From Galerina marginata (Eukaryota > Basidiomycota > Agaricomycetes > Agaricales > Galerinaceae): DNA of 64,000 bases. Shown here piece after piece: positions 11,995 through 26,431 of the stretch. The stretch is taken from the NCBI GenBank assembly GCA_023014335.1, contig JAECYW010000014.1, positions 1,612,001-1,676,000 of the forward strand. The letters run 5' to 3'. The stretch's first letter is position 1, and each line of letters opens with the position of its first letter. Both the position numbers and the translations under genes were made by a program. The notes below the pieces were generated by a model. The model saw only the letters and a program-made list of their open reading frames with translations, was not told the origin of the DNA and searched no databases.

Positions 11995-12239
11995 GCAAGG
12001 TGAGGATCAAGGTGAAGACCAATTACCGCTCCAGTTTATGGACTACTTATATGCCAATGTGGTACTCACCAGATACCTCCGCTCAGATAGAAAGAACAAT
12101 AAATATTCCATATCAAAAATATTAAGAACTCGTGTATTATACCAGATTACAGATAATCGTCGCTTCAATCCTCCCAGCTTGCCGGGGAACCAAAAGGGAC
12201 AACATTCGCGCTTCAATGTTGCTTCGAGTTTCCTCGGCA

Positions 12240-13520
12240 TTAAACGTGGCAATCTGCTGCCCAGGAGCATCTCGTATGGTAATATTCACATAAGTAGAAC
12301 AAGATTCTCTTCATCAGAGGAAACTCCTCATGTTTAAAAACGGAGAGTTCAACTTTTGCGCGTTCTTCGTCAAAGTCGTTGAGCGCTTGGAATGTGAGTA
12401 TTTCGTCGTGTGTGAGGGATAATTGCAGAAGAACAGTGATATTCACTACCCCGGCTGCGATATTGACCTCGTTGAGAAATGTGAACCATCTGCTTGGCCT
12501 TATATTGTACACTGAAGTCGGTTGCCACTCACTACCAAGAACAAGGCAGAAGGTAATGGTGCGGAGGCAACGGAGGATACGCATGTCTAGTGATCGGATA
12601 AGATCTTCGAATGTATGCCCCCAAAAAAGTCTGTGAATAAAAAAAGAAATGTGAATATAATTTTACCGCTGGGGAGCTTTAACGTACAAGTCGAGCGATT
12701 TAAGAGATCGAGGCATCCGTTCCAGAACAGTCTTGAAGATCCCTACTTCCGTTTGACTATAGATGCTCGTACCGAAGTCCTCAATATCGGAAAAGATTCG
12801 ATCTACTGACGAGAAATGTTCCCAGAACTCTGCAAGATAGAAACTGATATTTAGGCGCTTGATGGTGGTAGGGGGGGTGACTTCGACGGGGGAAGTAATG
12901 AAACCAGGAGACTTCGAAAATGTTGTCTGGACGAGCCATAGTGAGGCTATACGCGGGTTTCCGAGGACCAAGTCAACGGGGACATCAGAAAAATGCGAGA
13001 CGGAAAGGCTCTTGATCGATGGGGAACAACAAAAGGTGGTGAGCGATTCTCTGACCTCCATCCTGAGATTGGTCCATGAAAGCTCTGGTTGGATTGTTGA
13101 GGTCAATTTAAAGGATTTGAGATTGCAAGCCGTCGATAGTAACCTTAAGATGGTGTGTACACCCGAACTATCATCAAAAATGGTTTGGGCCTCGTCTACC
13201 TCCATGCTGAGGCTGGTTATCAGACGTCTTAAATCCGATTCTTCATTGGCTAAGAGCTCTCCCAGAACCTTGAGTCGTCGGGATACGTCTTCCGGGCTGC
13301 GAGGAACCTTGTTCCCTTGGGATTTACCAATAGGTTTAGATAGGTCAAGGGAAATCGAGGAGAAGAGGTGTTTCCGAGCTGGAGCGCTGAATGATTGGGA
13401 CACCAGAGCGCAGGATAAGAGAGTGGTGAAGACGAGAGGCGGCATTTGTAAAGCGTGTGATCTATCGATTATGAGGCATTCAATGAATGCATTGACGAGC
13501 TCTTGAGGAAATTGAGGCAT
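12240..13520 (-). CDS. F-box-like/leucine-rich hypothetical protein
   Basis: Two exons (13520-12667 and 12630-12240) give roughly 410 residues. The N-terminus MPQFPQELVNAFIECLIIDR, followed by a helical segment with LLSCALVSQSFSAPARKHLF, is the degenerate F-box-like opening typical of large Agaricomycete families: a P..L...I pattern, then CALVSxxF..AR..LFxxI. The rest is Leu-rich with repeated strand-turn stretches (for example LKSFKLTS, IKSLSVSHFSD, RIASLWLVQTTF and LKSLDLYVK), as in LRR-type F-box proteins. Such proteins usually serve as substrate adaptors of SCF ubiquitin ligases; that is inferred from the family. The 36-base intron is short but the frame is kept. The C-terminal ~110 residues are less certain. 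Confidence 0.6.
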
Positions 13521-14296
13521 GCTAGATCAGATAGGTGAGATTACGAGCTGTGAACTCGCTCAACGGCAGGTGAGTTGGAAGCTCTGAAGGACATTGAAAG
13601 ACCTGTCAACCTTCATTTCATCAGTTTTACGGATAAAAAACGCACATGTCGCTCAAATAGCAAGTTCTGTTACTTCTGTAAGTATGAATGAATAAACAAT
13701 GGAAGGCCTAAGAACCGATTTGCGGACCCAGGTGAGGGCAATGCGATCCGAATAAAGGGAAAACGCTCTATCAATCTTTCAACTTGCGATCTGATCGACC
13801 TTGCAGACGGGAGGGTGCCGTGGATAACATATTAAAGTCCTCCCATCCAGCCCATGGATACAGATGTGCATAAGAGTCCAAATTGTTGGAGAGCAGATAA
13901 TCAAAGAAAACATTGCACGAAGCCTGTCCGCACAACGTGCCGCAAGAACATTCCACATGTGAAAGAGAAGACGAAACCGAGACACAGCTTATATTCTGCA
14001 TTCGGAAGTGAATGCATAGCACCAAGAACGGAGACATGTACATGACGTACCGAAAACCGTACAACATTACGGAAACTCGGATTGCAGCAAGAGAAAGACA
14101 TCACATAGAAAGCCGCGCGACGCGATGGCGTATACTCAGGCGTGATTGTGACCGAAATTGGGAATCTATTCACACTCTCGGTCAGTGTGAACTTAATCTG
14201 AATTTATTTCAGGATCTATTCTGCTCGTAAAGAAGCCAATGCCCGCAGTATAATCAATACAAGAGAATGCAGTAGATGGAGATGCAGAAAATACTT
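13521..14296. other. Intergenic region between the F-box-like gene and DDX41
   Basis: Frames of 60-98 codons on both strands show no motif and no convincing splice connection. This should hold the F-box promoter and the DDX41 3' untranslated region. No RNA gene or repeat seen. Confidence 0.45.
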
Positions 14297-16641
<2,345 letters not shown>

Positions 16642-17271
16642 TAGAAAGGTGAGGAGTTCGGAAAAGGATATTTCTGACTGAGTTGAGTAGCCGCACGTGA
16701 ATTTTCCCACAGTTGAAGACTGCTTCCGTTCCTCTTGTTATTTAATATGTTATCCGACCCCCACCAACAGATGGTCAATTTCTTCTCCCACTCGTCGGCT
16801 TCAGGCTTACTTCAGGCTTATCGGGCTTGTTATGCCAGGAAATATCCTACCTCAACATGGCAGGTGGAAGCACTTGAAGGTGACATTGGCTAGCTCTCCT
16901 GGCGAAGGACATTGGATATGTCCTTACATTACCATTGAAGTTGGCGACGATGTCGATGTTTGAACACATCAAGAGTGCCAATCCGTGGAGGGAATATCTC
17001 TGTCCAACAGAGTCAAGTGTGTTCTTGTAAATTCTTCACGGCAAGAAGTGGCTGTTCGTCATTTGTCAAATTCATGAACTTCAAGGCTTCAGCGTCACAA
17101 GCTTCCCCTTTGATGTTCCACAGGCCAACGCCGATCTCCCACTCAACCTGCCACCTAAACACCCGAACAGCCATTCTTTAAGGACAACATTGCACCTTTA
17201 TTTACCAGCCAGACCCGCAGGGATATTGTGCAAATATTTTGCTCGACACAGACGTCCACTTTTCAAGATAG
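16642..17271. other. Intergenic region with possible decayed plus-strand coding sequence
   Basis: Between DDX41 and the isochorismatase-GST gene. Plus-strand stretches such as KHLKVTLASSPGEGHWICPY (about 16,875-16,935) and DVPQANADLPLNLPPKHPNS (about 17,110-17,170) look coding-like but lie in frames separated by stops. I do not recognise a family. This may be a gene relic or chance. Confidence 0.3.
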
Positions 17272-18663
17272 CTACGCTCGCCTCATTTTCGCCTCAAGAA
17301 AACTTCCCGGAGGCTCATTCGACTCACGTTCCTTCAGCTCCTCCGCAATTTCATGCACCTCGTTGAACAGACTCTTCCCAAGCTTATCGTACCCCTTCGG
17401 CCGTGCATCCTTTGCACACGGCAATGCATCCACACGGTCGTAATAGGCTTTCAGCCTCGGAAAGCCTTCATCCTCTTCCTGCAAATCAAATCCACGATGA
17501 ACCAGATACGCCAAGCACGGGAAGAAAGCGCAGTCGGCGAGCCCAAATTCTTCCCCTGCAATAAAGGTTGAATGTTCGAGATATCGCTCCCAAATCCTGA
17601 GCTCGGTGATCGTGGCGACGTATGCGTCGTAGACTCTTTTCCTGGTGTGCGGTTCATTGCGAGATTCTTTGTAGAGAAGCTCAATATCTTCAAAGACGTT
17701 GTGAATGTTCTCCGTCTCATGGAAGCGCTGGTTCTCGAGGATCCAAGCTTTTCGCGCAGTAGGATCGTGACGTGACTTGTCATCGGCGTGGAGGTACTCC
17801 AGGATCGCCATACTTTCGATGAGAATGTTGCCGTCTGGCTCTATAAGGGTGGGTGTCTTGCCGCGATGATTTATAGCCAGGAACTCTGCAGTACGCGTCT
17901 CTTTCGGAGTCGTCATCACATGCAGGCGTTTGCGGGTGTATGTGATTCCCTTGAGATGAAGAGCCATCATTACGCGCCAGGAGGGGATGCTCCCGTTCAC
18001 ATAATAAAGGATGCGTCTGCTCGTCTGCGCTGCGGCGCTGATGGTACCGACAGTCGCAGATGTGGAGGGAAGAACGGTTCCGTAGTATTTCTCAATGACT
18101 GCAAGGGAGGCGGTGAGCAGATTTGGAGAAGTGGAGCCAAGGCAGTCGGATAGAGCGAAGCATTGGTAGCCGGCGCGGAAGGCTGAGACGAGGCTTGCGA
18201 GGACGCAGTTATTGGCTGTAACGCCGGCGAAGTAGAGGGGTGTTCCTAGTAGAGTGACACCTGAGGGCGACGTGGGCTGTGGGGGTCCTAGTATCTGTTC
18301 GAGGTCTGTGTTTGTGAATGCGGAGTATTGTGATTTGATCACCACACGATGGGAAACGGTTGAGAGGAGAGCCTCGAAATCGGGATGAAAATTGGCGCCT
18401 TCAGAACCTGGGACGCAGAAGGGTCGTTTTCCGGTATGGGTACCAGATAGGTAAGATGTAGAGTCAGAAACATCTTCCGAGGTGCGTTCATGACCATACT
18501 CTGAGCGGATGGCAATGATGGGCCATCCTTGATCATGAAATAGCTGACAGATTGGCCTCAGGTTGTTCAGGATGGGCTCGAGAGGGATATGGCTCTTTTT
18601 GAGGACACCGTCTGGCGCAACGAAATCGTTTTGTAGATCAATGATTATCAGTACAGGTGGCAT
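17272..18663 (-). CDS. Isochorismatase-like hydrolase fused to glutathione S-transferase
   Basis: One uninterrupted 463-residue frame, unusual in a window where most genes have introns. Residues ~1-200 are a cysteine hydrolase of the isochorismatase superfamily: VLIIIDLQNDFVAPDG supplies the catalytic Asp, IKSQYSAFTNTDLEQIL the Lys, and YFAGVTANNCVLASLVSAFR the nucleophilic Cys. Residues ~215-463 are a soluble GST: a thioredoxin-like half (RILYYVNGSIPSWRVMMALH, NHRGKTPTLIEPDG, LIESMAILEYL) followed by an all-helical half with FIAGEEFGLADCAFFPCLAY. There is no stop or frame change at the join. Isochorismatase-type enzymes hydrolyse amides or vinyl ethers, and GSTs conjugate glutathione; a shared detoxification substrate is my inference. 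No signal peptide, so probably cytosolic. It is divergent from RAD16 with 182 bases between start codons. Confidence 0.88.
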   Translation of the reverse strand: MPPVLIIIDLQNDFVAPDGVLKKSHIPLEPILNNLRPICQLFHDQGWPIIAIRSEYGHERTSEDVSDSTSYLSGTHTGKRPFCVPGSEGANFHPDFEALLSTVSHRVVIKSQYSAFTNTDLEQILGPPQPTSPSGVTLLGTPLYFAGVTANNCVLASLVSAFRAGYQCFALSDCLGSTSPNLLTASLAVIEKYYGTVLPSTSATVGTISAAAQTSRRILYYVNGSIPSWRVMMALHLKGITYTRKRLHVMTTPKETRTAEFLAINHRGKTPTLIEPDGNILIESMAILEYLHADDKSRHDPTARKAWILENQRFHETENIHNVFEDIELLYKESRNEPHTRKRVYDAYVATITELRIWERYLEHSTFIAGEEFGLADCAFFPCLAYLVHRGFDLQEEDEGFPRLKAYYDRVDALPCAKDARPKGYDKLGKSLFNEVHEIAEELKERESNEPPGSFLEAKMRRA

Positions 18664-18845
18664 CGTGGTATACGAAACGAGTTAACCGCGTTGTACCTTG
18701 AATTCGCGTCCCAGGTCGAGTCATGAAACGCGGCGCGCGATCCCGTGATGTTACTACCTAATTTATCAGTCACGCAGCCACCTTTAAAAATTGCTCCTTT
18801 GTTCTTTGCCATCAATAGTTACTTTTCTCCCCCATCTTTCATGTC
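18664..18845. promoter_or_regulatory. Shared promoter region of the isochorismatase-GST and RAD16 genes
   Basis: A 182 base divergent gap. It includes a T/C-rich tract (about 18,800-18,838) directly upstream of the RAD16 ATG. Role inferred from position. Confidence 0.45.
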
Positions 18846-21800
18846 ATGGATAGAGTAACTCGCCAGTCGTCCAGGAGAGTCGCATCGCTGTCGGCGACGG
18901 CCACTCCTTCCTCCAATGCATCTCCTTTTAGTTCACGACCAGAGTCCATCGTGACTGGAACTGAAACTCCAATCACGTCAGATACTGAGGACGTGGTTGT
19001 CGTCAAGATGCGCTCTGCAAGTGCGCGAGGAAGACCCAAGCGCCCCGCTCAAAGTGAAGATGATGCAGATGATTCCCCTTCAAGAGCCCCTGCATCAAAA
19101 AGACGCGCCGTTTCTAGCAAGGTATACGTGTCGGCTCCCGTCACCTTGAACAAGGGAAAGCAGAAGGTCCGAAAATACTGGTCAATAACTAAGGAACAAT
19201 TGTCTAAGAAATTTACAGGCTACGGTTGCTACTAAGAGCAAGGGAAAAGGCAAAGCAAAAGCCGTGGAAACTCCCCTGCCTTCTGACGACGACGCAGAAG
19301 AAGAATTGGAATACAACGAAGATGAGCCCATGGAAATTGATGAGTCCGACGGCAGTGGCTCCGAATTCAAGGTTTCTGAAGACGAGGAAGAAGACGAGGC
19401 AATCATGCTCGACGCTGCTGTGCGACTGTCGTTGCGAACAGCATCAGCGAATGGAGCTAGTTCTTCTAACCGTACGACTGGGGCAAGTCCCGCTGCGATC
19501 TTGCGCGCTGCTGCCGCTGAACGACGACTTGCGCGAAAAAATAAGAACGTCGATGTCGACGACTACCAGGACCCCGACAGCGAGGACCTTGACGCGTCGT
19601 CTGACGATGACATCCCTATCCAGCTCTCCGTCTCTCTCAAGAAATCAATGACTTTATCGGAGTTGAGGCGGTCTCAAAAGGAAAATCGGAAGGCTTCCGC
19701 TATTGGACGTAATGCAAACAAGAAAGAGGAACGTGCACTGATGTTGAAATTGGGGAGGCAGTTGACGCATGTGGGTTCTGGTTTCTTTGAAGATAGATGG
19801 TCACTTATTGTTTTCACTGTTTTAATTAGGCCGAAAGGACGTCCGTCGCTTTGCGTAGGAACCATCCCGAGCTTAGGGATGTTTGGGGTGATCTAGAGAA
19901 AGATATCCCTATCGTCGCGCCCAAGAAGGCGGAGCAGCCTGCTAATCTCAAATTGACGCTACTGCCTTTCCAGCAAGAAAGCTTATACTGGATGCGTGAA
20001 CAAGAAAAAGGCATATGGCATGGCGGTATGCTTGCGGCAAGTAACTGTCGTTTTAAAGATGTCTTATAATCTAATCATCTGTTCCTCCAGGACGAGATGG
20101 GGTACGACGTTTCAGCGGCTTGATTCCTCTTTTAGTCAACTGACTGCTTTTTACTTCAGAATGGGGAAGACAATTCAGGTCATATCACTACTTGTAACTG
20201 ACGGCTCAAAGCCCAACCTTGTAGTCGCGTGTGTGAACACGTTCTTTACCTTGTTGTGCCCCATTGACGTTCCTTTCTTTGTAGACCGACAGTTGCTATC
20301 ATGCAATGGAGGAACGAAATTGCGACCCACACAGACGGTATGAAGGTCCTCGTATGGCATGGCAACTCGCGCGAGTCAGATGTAGCAGAACTGAAAAAAT
20401 ACGACGTGGTACGTAAATGAATTTGACATATTTTCAAACTTTGCTTACTATCGTTGGTCAGGTTTTGACGACTTATGCAGTTCTTGAGAGGTACAGTCTT
20501 AACAGCCTCTTCGCATAAGCAGCTTCTAAATTCATATACATGACTAGTTGCTTCCGTAAACAACAAAGTGGATTCAAGCGCAAGGGGATGATTGTTAAGG
20601 AGAAGTCGCCAATCCACCAGGTCGATTGGCATAGAATCATTCTTGACGAAGCTCATAACATCAAGGAACGCCAAACCAACACTGCCAAAGCAGCTTTTCA
20701 ACTAAAGTCCGCCTATAAATGGTGCCTTTCTGGCACCCCACTCCAAAATCGCGTCGGAGAGCTCTATAGTCTTATCCGATTCTTGGGTGGCGATCCGTTT
20801 TCCTACTACTTCTGTATGTTCAAATCCTTTATTTTCACATTTGTTTCTTACCCTACGGTCTAGGTAAACTGTGCGAATGCAAATCACTCCACTGGACTTT
20901 CAGTGACAAGAGAACTTGCGACGGTATGTTGTTGTCCTTTCACCAGCAACTCCTTCTTTAACTATTTCCTATATATGTAGACTGTGGTCATAGTCCCATG
21001 CAACATGTTAGTCTCAGCCCTCAGACTCCTAAAGGCTTTTAGCTAATTGATTTTCAGACCTGCTTCTGGAACACGGAAATTCTTACGCCGATCCAGAAAA
21101 GTGGAATGTCGGGTCCAGGAAAGGACGCGTTCAAGAAATTGAAGATTCTGCTCGACAGAATGATGCTCAGGAGGACAAAGGTTGGCAACAATTTTCATCA
21201 GAATTCCTGAACGCAATTGAATGTGGATTTGAATAGCTCCAAAAAGCAGACGATCTAGGCTTACCGCCAAGGACTGTCATCGTTCGCCGAGACTACTTCA
21301 GTCCAGAAGAAAAAGAACTTTACCTTTCGTTGTTCTCAGACGCGAAACGACAGTTCAGCACTTACCTCGACAATGGCACCGTTTTGAATAGTTTGTAGCT
21401 TTTCTTCTTCTTGCTGCCTCTACTTATTTTATGTCCGAATTTCAGACTATTCTAACATCTTCAGCTTGTAAGCTCGACTTACTTTTGTTCATATCAACAC
21501 CACGCTAACTTCTATCTAACAGACTTACCCGAATGAGGCAGATGGCGTGCCATCCGGACCTCGTTCTTCGCAGCAAGACTAATGCTACCAAATTCGTTCA
21601 AGATATATCAGACGATACCACAGTTTGCCGTATTTGCAACGACATAGCCGAAGACGCCATTCAATCTAGATGCCGACACATCTTCGACCGCGAATGTATT
21701 AAGCAGTACCTTGAAATCGCGAGCGAGGAAGAAACGGTACGTACCCCGTATCTCATTTTTTTCCTCCAGTACATGAACCCGTTTGTCAGCCGGCTTGCCC

Positions 21801-22869
21801 TGTTTGCCATCTGCCTTTGACCATAGACCTGGAAGCGCCAGCAATGGTTCTCGAAGAAAATACCGCGAATGTCCGTCAAGGCATTCTTGGTCGACTCAAT
21901 CTCGATAATTGGCGATCGTCATCAAAAATAGAGGCGTTGGTTGAAGAGTTGACCAACCTACGCCTTCAGGAAGCTACTACAAAGAGCATTGTCTTTAGCC
22001 AGTTTGTCAACTTTTTGGACCTCATCGCGTTTAGGCTGCAAAGGGCTGGGTTTAGCGTGAGTCGATTACTACGTGTTTTACCAATGAAGCCTCATTCCTG
22101 AATCAATAGGTTTGTCGATTGGAAGGATCGATGTCTCCACAAGCTCGCGATGCCACTATTAAACATTTCAGTATGGAGACTATGTTTACTACACGAATGT
22201 TTTGACCTTACTTGTGTCTTGCAGTGAACAATGTCAACGTGACTGTGTTCCTTGTCAGCTTGAAGGCCGGAGGCGTCGCCCTCAACTTGACTGAAGCTTC
22301 TCGTGTATATCTTATGGATAGCTGGTGGAACCCTGCTGTGAGTTTCTACTCAAATTACTTTGCTGAGTCTGTGGTTGATGTTACTTACACTTAGGTTGAA
22401 TACCGTATGTCACAAACCCTCCTTTTTGACTTAAGGCATAACTCATCGGCTATACAGAGGCGATGGACCGCATCCATCGTTTGGGTCAACGACGACCTGT
22501 ACAGGCTATCAAACTTGTTGTTGAGGATAGTATCGAGAGCCGTATTGTTCAGGTAAGCTTGCTGTTCTCGTTCAACCTGAAGCACATACTAATGTCGGCC
22601 AAAGCTCCAGGAGAAGAAAAGCGCAATGGTTGATGCCACCTTGTCGACTGATGACTCGGTACGTACCTTTCTTTTCATACACCGCAATGAAATTCAAAAG
22701 TCATGTGTAGGCCATGGGTCGACTCACTCCAGAAGATGTGCGTGGTGTCCCCATCTACCTGTATTACTGTTCTGACTTTCCATTTCTCTAGCTGGGCTTC
22801 TTGTTTAGAGTAAGTCTGATTTATTGCCCGAGATCCTCTTGGTTTGCTAATTGTGATCCCCAGTTATAA
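18846..22869 (+). CDS. RAD16: SNF2/RING DNA repair ATPase Rad16
   Basis: About sixteen short introns; spliced product near 1,000 residues. After an acidic/basic N-terminus ([10 protein letters not shown], then Asp/Glu-rich stretches) comes the Snf2 ATPase: [38 protein letters not shown] (Walker A, restored only by a GC-AG intron at 20037-20090 plus a second small intron), [30 protein letters not shown] and [20 protein letters not shown]. The Rad16-specific insert [20 protein letters not shown] and [16 protein letters not shown] follows, then a C3HC4 RING ([20 protein letters not shown] to CPVCHLPL). The C-terminal helicase half has [35 protein letters not shown] and [20 protein letters not shown], ending LGFLFRL with stop 22867-22869. 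Rad16 works with Rad7 in nucleotide excision repair of non-transcribed DNA. Confidence 0.92.
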
Positions 22870-23788
22870 TTGGCGTTATTTGCCGCTGATACCATATTCC
22901 TCTGTGTCTCATCTATATGACCTTTTAAATTGTATTGTATACGAACGGCTGGTTGTCTACATCGAAGCCCATATGACCCTTTATCCTTGACTTCCGTCGC
23001 CAATGCTAAACCACTAAAGCTCATGTTGAACAGTAGAAGCTTTCCAAATTTATGAAACCCATTATTTGTAATAATCCACTACGATTTGCCAATGAACCAG
23101 TCAGTGCAATAAACATTCAATCGTGAGTCGTGCATGTCCGTTTTCTCGCGTCTAACTTTAGTTCTTTCGGATACAGCGAATGGTCTGGATAGTTGCGCAA
23201 GTTCCCTCTCCCATGAACCAGTCAGCAGATTGTATGAGTTCCAGACAGAGAGAACATTGTTACTGTCCTGAAAAGGTGGAGCATAAACACAACGAGAGGG
23301 CGAACTTTTTGGAAGTTCGTAAGTGTTTTTAAAAGCTGAGATTCGGATTGAAGACCAGGAGGGTAGATGGGCGTTATTTCACTACAAATCGATTGTCATT
23401 TGCTACATTGGAAGGTTTCAAGAGATGGGCGTCGCTTGCCGAGAGGATGGGAACCTGAAAGATAGTCCGTTGTCCAGCAGTGTCTGCGGTTTCGCGGTTG
23501 ATTTGATGTTCGATGCAAAGACAGCTTGCGGCCAATTCACATCAGCATCATAGAGAGCACGTCACGGTTGCGGTCGATTGGCTTGAAGTTGAGCCTTGAA
23601 CGAGTCTGCGGTTGTCGAAAAAGCCCAATGGTCCATGGAGGAGGGGAACAAGAAATAAAAATAACACGTGCAATGGTGCTGTAAAACCGGAACTGCTGTT
23701 CTTGGATAGCCGGTACCCCGCTTCTTGGCATTCAACACTTCGTCGCTACAACGCAGGTCGTATTATTCTTACACCCAGTCACTCTAAC
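22870..23788. other. Intergenic region downstream of RAD16
   Basis: About 920 bases without a supported gene. Frames of 60-99 codons lack motifs. It should hold the RAD16 3' untranslated region and the promoter of the next gene; AACCAGTCAG occurs twice (about 23,094 and 23,216), which may be chance. Confidence 0.4.
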
Positions 23789-26184
23789 ATGTCGAAATCT
23801 TCGAAGGAGTATACTTGGGAGGAGATTGCACAGGTATGTATGCACCTCTTGATGGCAGACCGAACGCTCCTAAGTTACTCGCATAGCACAACAAAGAAGG
23901 GGATGCGGTAAGTTGCTTTGAACACCACATGCGTCGACATGGCCTTACTTCTGGTGTTCTAGTGGATTGTAATTGATGCGAAGGTCTTCGATGTCTCTAA
24001 GTTTGCTGCTCTCCACCCAGGTGGAGCGAATGTCCTGTACGCAGAATCTGTCGGTGAGCATTTTCGTTTGAGCCTGAAGTTGGACGGCTGGACAATCTCC
24101 TTCTAGCCGGAAAGGATGCCACACAGGCGTTCTTCGGTCTTCATAGACACGAAGTCTTGTTACGCCCACAATACCAACGGCTCCAAATTGGTACAGTTCA
24201 TGGCCAAAAAGAACAGATCAAGGCTCCCACACCTGGAGAGTTGAGCAAGGTGCCATACGCTGAACCGACCTGGCTCATCGAAGGATACTATAGCCCGTAT
24301 TACTCAGATAATCACCGGAAATTTCAAACTGCTGTCCGAGAGTTCTTCGAGACTGTTGTCAAACCCGAGTCTATCAAATGCGAAGAAAGTGGAAAGAAAA
24401 TCTCGCAAGAAGTTGTCAATAAGATGGCGTATGTCCCGTTATTTCATGTCTTTCGAGCGCTTACCGGTAGACAGCGAAGCGAATATCATTGCAATGCGTC
24501 TTGGTCCAGGAAAGCACCTCCATGGACGTTCGTTGATCGGCGGCATCGTAAAGCCTGAAGAGTTCGATTATTTCCATGAGGTGAAGATTTCGGCATACGC
24601 ACGAATTGAATTGTGGCTCAAACATTTATCCAGGGAATAATTCATGCCGAACTTGCTCGTGTCAGCAGCAGAGCTGTTGTGGATGGTCTGTTGGCGGGCT
24701 TGGTTATCGGATTGCCACCAGTTCTGAACTATGGTTCACCTGAGCTCTACGCAAGGGTTGTCCCCGACGTACGTCTTCGTGCTGTCTTGATTGTCGATTT
24801 CTCGTTAACTGGTTGTCCAGGCTCTTGCTGGCAAGAAATATGTTGCTCTCGCCATTTCTGAAGCATTTGCTGGCAGCGACGTAGGTGGCTTGCAGACGAC
24901 CGCTGTGCGAGACGGCGACTATTGGGTTGTCACCGGCACTAAAAAGTACCTTTCAACTTTGTGACCTTCGAACGGGCTCATTAAAGTTTTACTTTTAGGT
25001 GGATCACCAATGGAACCTTTGCAGATTATTTCACCACCGGATGTAAAACTGAGGTCAGTAATGGCTCCATTGCTTCGGATTTTCCTTACTGTCCTGGTTC
25101 AGACCGGATTCACAGTTATTTTAATCGAAAGAGGCCCCGGAGTGGAGACAAAACCCATCAAAACCGCCTATTCATCGGTGGCTGGAACGGCTTATGTGAC
25201 ATTCGATAAGGTATGGTTTTTAAATATACGTGGGGTATTGTGATAATATCGGCAATAGGTCCGCGTTCCGATTTCCAACACATTAGGCAAAATTGGTAAT
25301 GGAATGTCGGTTATTCTCTCCAACTTTAATCACGAGCGGTGGATGGTTTGCGCCACTTCAATCGCTGCACACCGATTGGTGGTCGAGGAAAGTTTGAAGT
25401 GAGTTCACTGTATTGAATTACCATTCCTTGTTTATCAACGACTTCAATCAGGTGGTCAACACAGCGTATCGTCTTCGGAAAGCCCTTGACTTCACAGGCG
25501 GTCATCCGGGCCAAACTTGCAAGCATGATGTCTCGAGCAGAAGCCTGTCAGAATTGGTTCGAAAGTGTCACATACCAAATGAACAAGGTGCAATTGATTT
25601 TCAGCGAGTGATGGCTTTATCCGAGAACCAGATTCATCTGTTGAATTCGAACAGATGAGCTATAGCCAGCAGTCCGACAGACTGGCGGGGCCTATTGGTC
25701 TTCTCAAACAGTGTGTTCTTTCTCAGCTATTTCGGAAGTCTTGTTGAGACTCCATTCAACTCTAGATTTATTTCCAGAGCAGGACGTGAAACAGCGGAAG
25801 GTATACCCCTTCGACTGTCGCAATCTGCCGCCTTTTCTCTAATGCTTCGTGTCGATCATAGATGCTACCCAAGTGTTCGGCGGACGAGCTCTCACAGTAA
25901 CTGGAATGGGTAAATTTATCGAGAATGTAAGTCTTTCGATTGTAGCTTTATCACCACCGATGCTTGTGGTCCTCGCGATCGTCTTGGTCTAACTTGTATT
26001 GCGCGTCTCATAGTACCACAGAACCTCGGGCTTCGATGCCAGTTAGTAACTTTATATCCTGAGAGTCTTAGAGGCTGTTTACTGACTTTTCCTTCTCACA
26101 GTTCTTGCTGGGGCAGAGGATGTCTTGGGAGATCTTGGGGTTCGCCAGGCACTGAAGAAGATGCCCCGAGATGCACGATTGTAG
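23789..26184 (+). CDS. Cytochrome b5 domain-acyl-CoA dehydrogenase fusion
   Basis: ATG at 23789 begins MSKSSKEYTWEEIAQ, the start of an N-terminal cytochrome b5 domain. It continues WIVIDAKVFDVSKFAALHPGG and ends with FFGLHRHEVLL; HPGG and LHRHE supply the two haem-ligand histidines. An acyl-CoA dehydrogenase follows over about ten exons: EGYYSPYYSDNHRKFQTAVR, IIHAELARVSSRAVVDGLLA, KKYVALAISEAFAGSDVGGL (the FAD-binding S/T region), WVVTGTKKWITNGTFADYF, LIERGPGVETKPIKTAYSSV, NHERWMVCATSIAAHR, VFGKPL and VFGGRALTVTGMGKFIENYH, ending KKMPRDARL with TAG at 26182-26184. This fused architecture is known in fungal fatty-acid-degrading enzymes. Substrate chain length cannot be read from the sequence. 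No obvious mitochondrial presequence, and the C-terminus is not a clear SKL-type peroxisomal signal. Confidence 0.88.
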
Positions 26185-26431
26185 TCCATATTTCGCATTT
26201 GGAATATGGGAACATGGGTAATCAGCAATTGATGAGTAGATTACGCTTACGATGCTGGTTTACTTGATGCTTGCCCTTCAAACGTTATGTCCTGTCCCAA
26301 GTCAACATAGACCGTATTTAAACATGTAGAATCAATCCGCAGCCTCCCAAGCAAAAGGCTTGGGTAGTTGGGTTAGGGCTTGTCTAGATCACGGGTTAGG
26401 GTCTAGATTCTGTTCTTACCATGTCTCCTCC

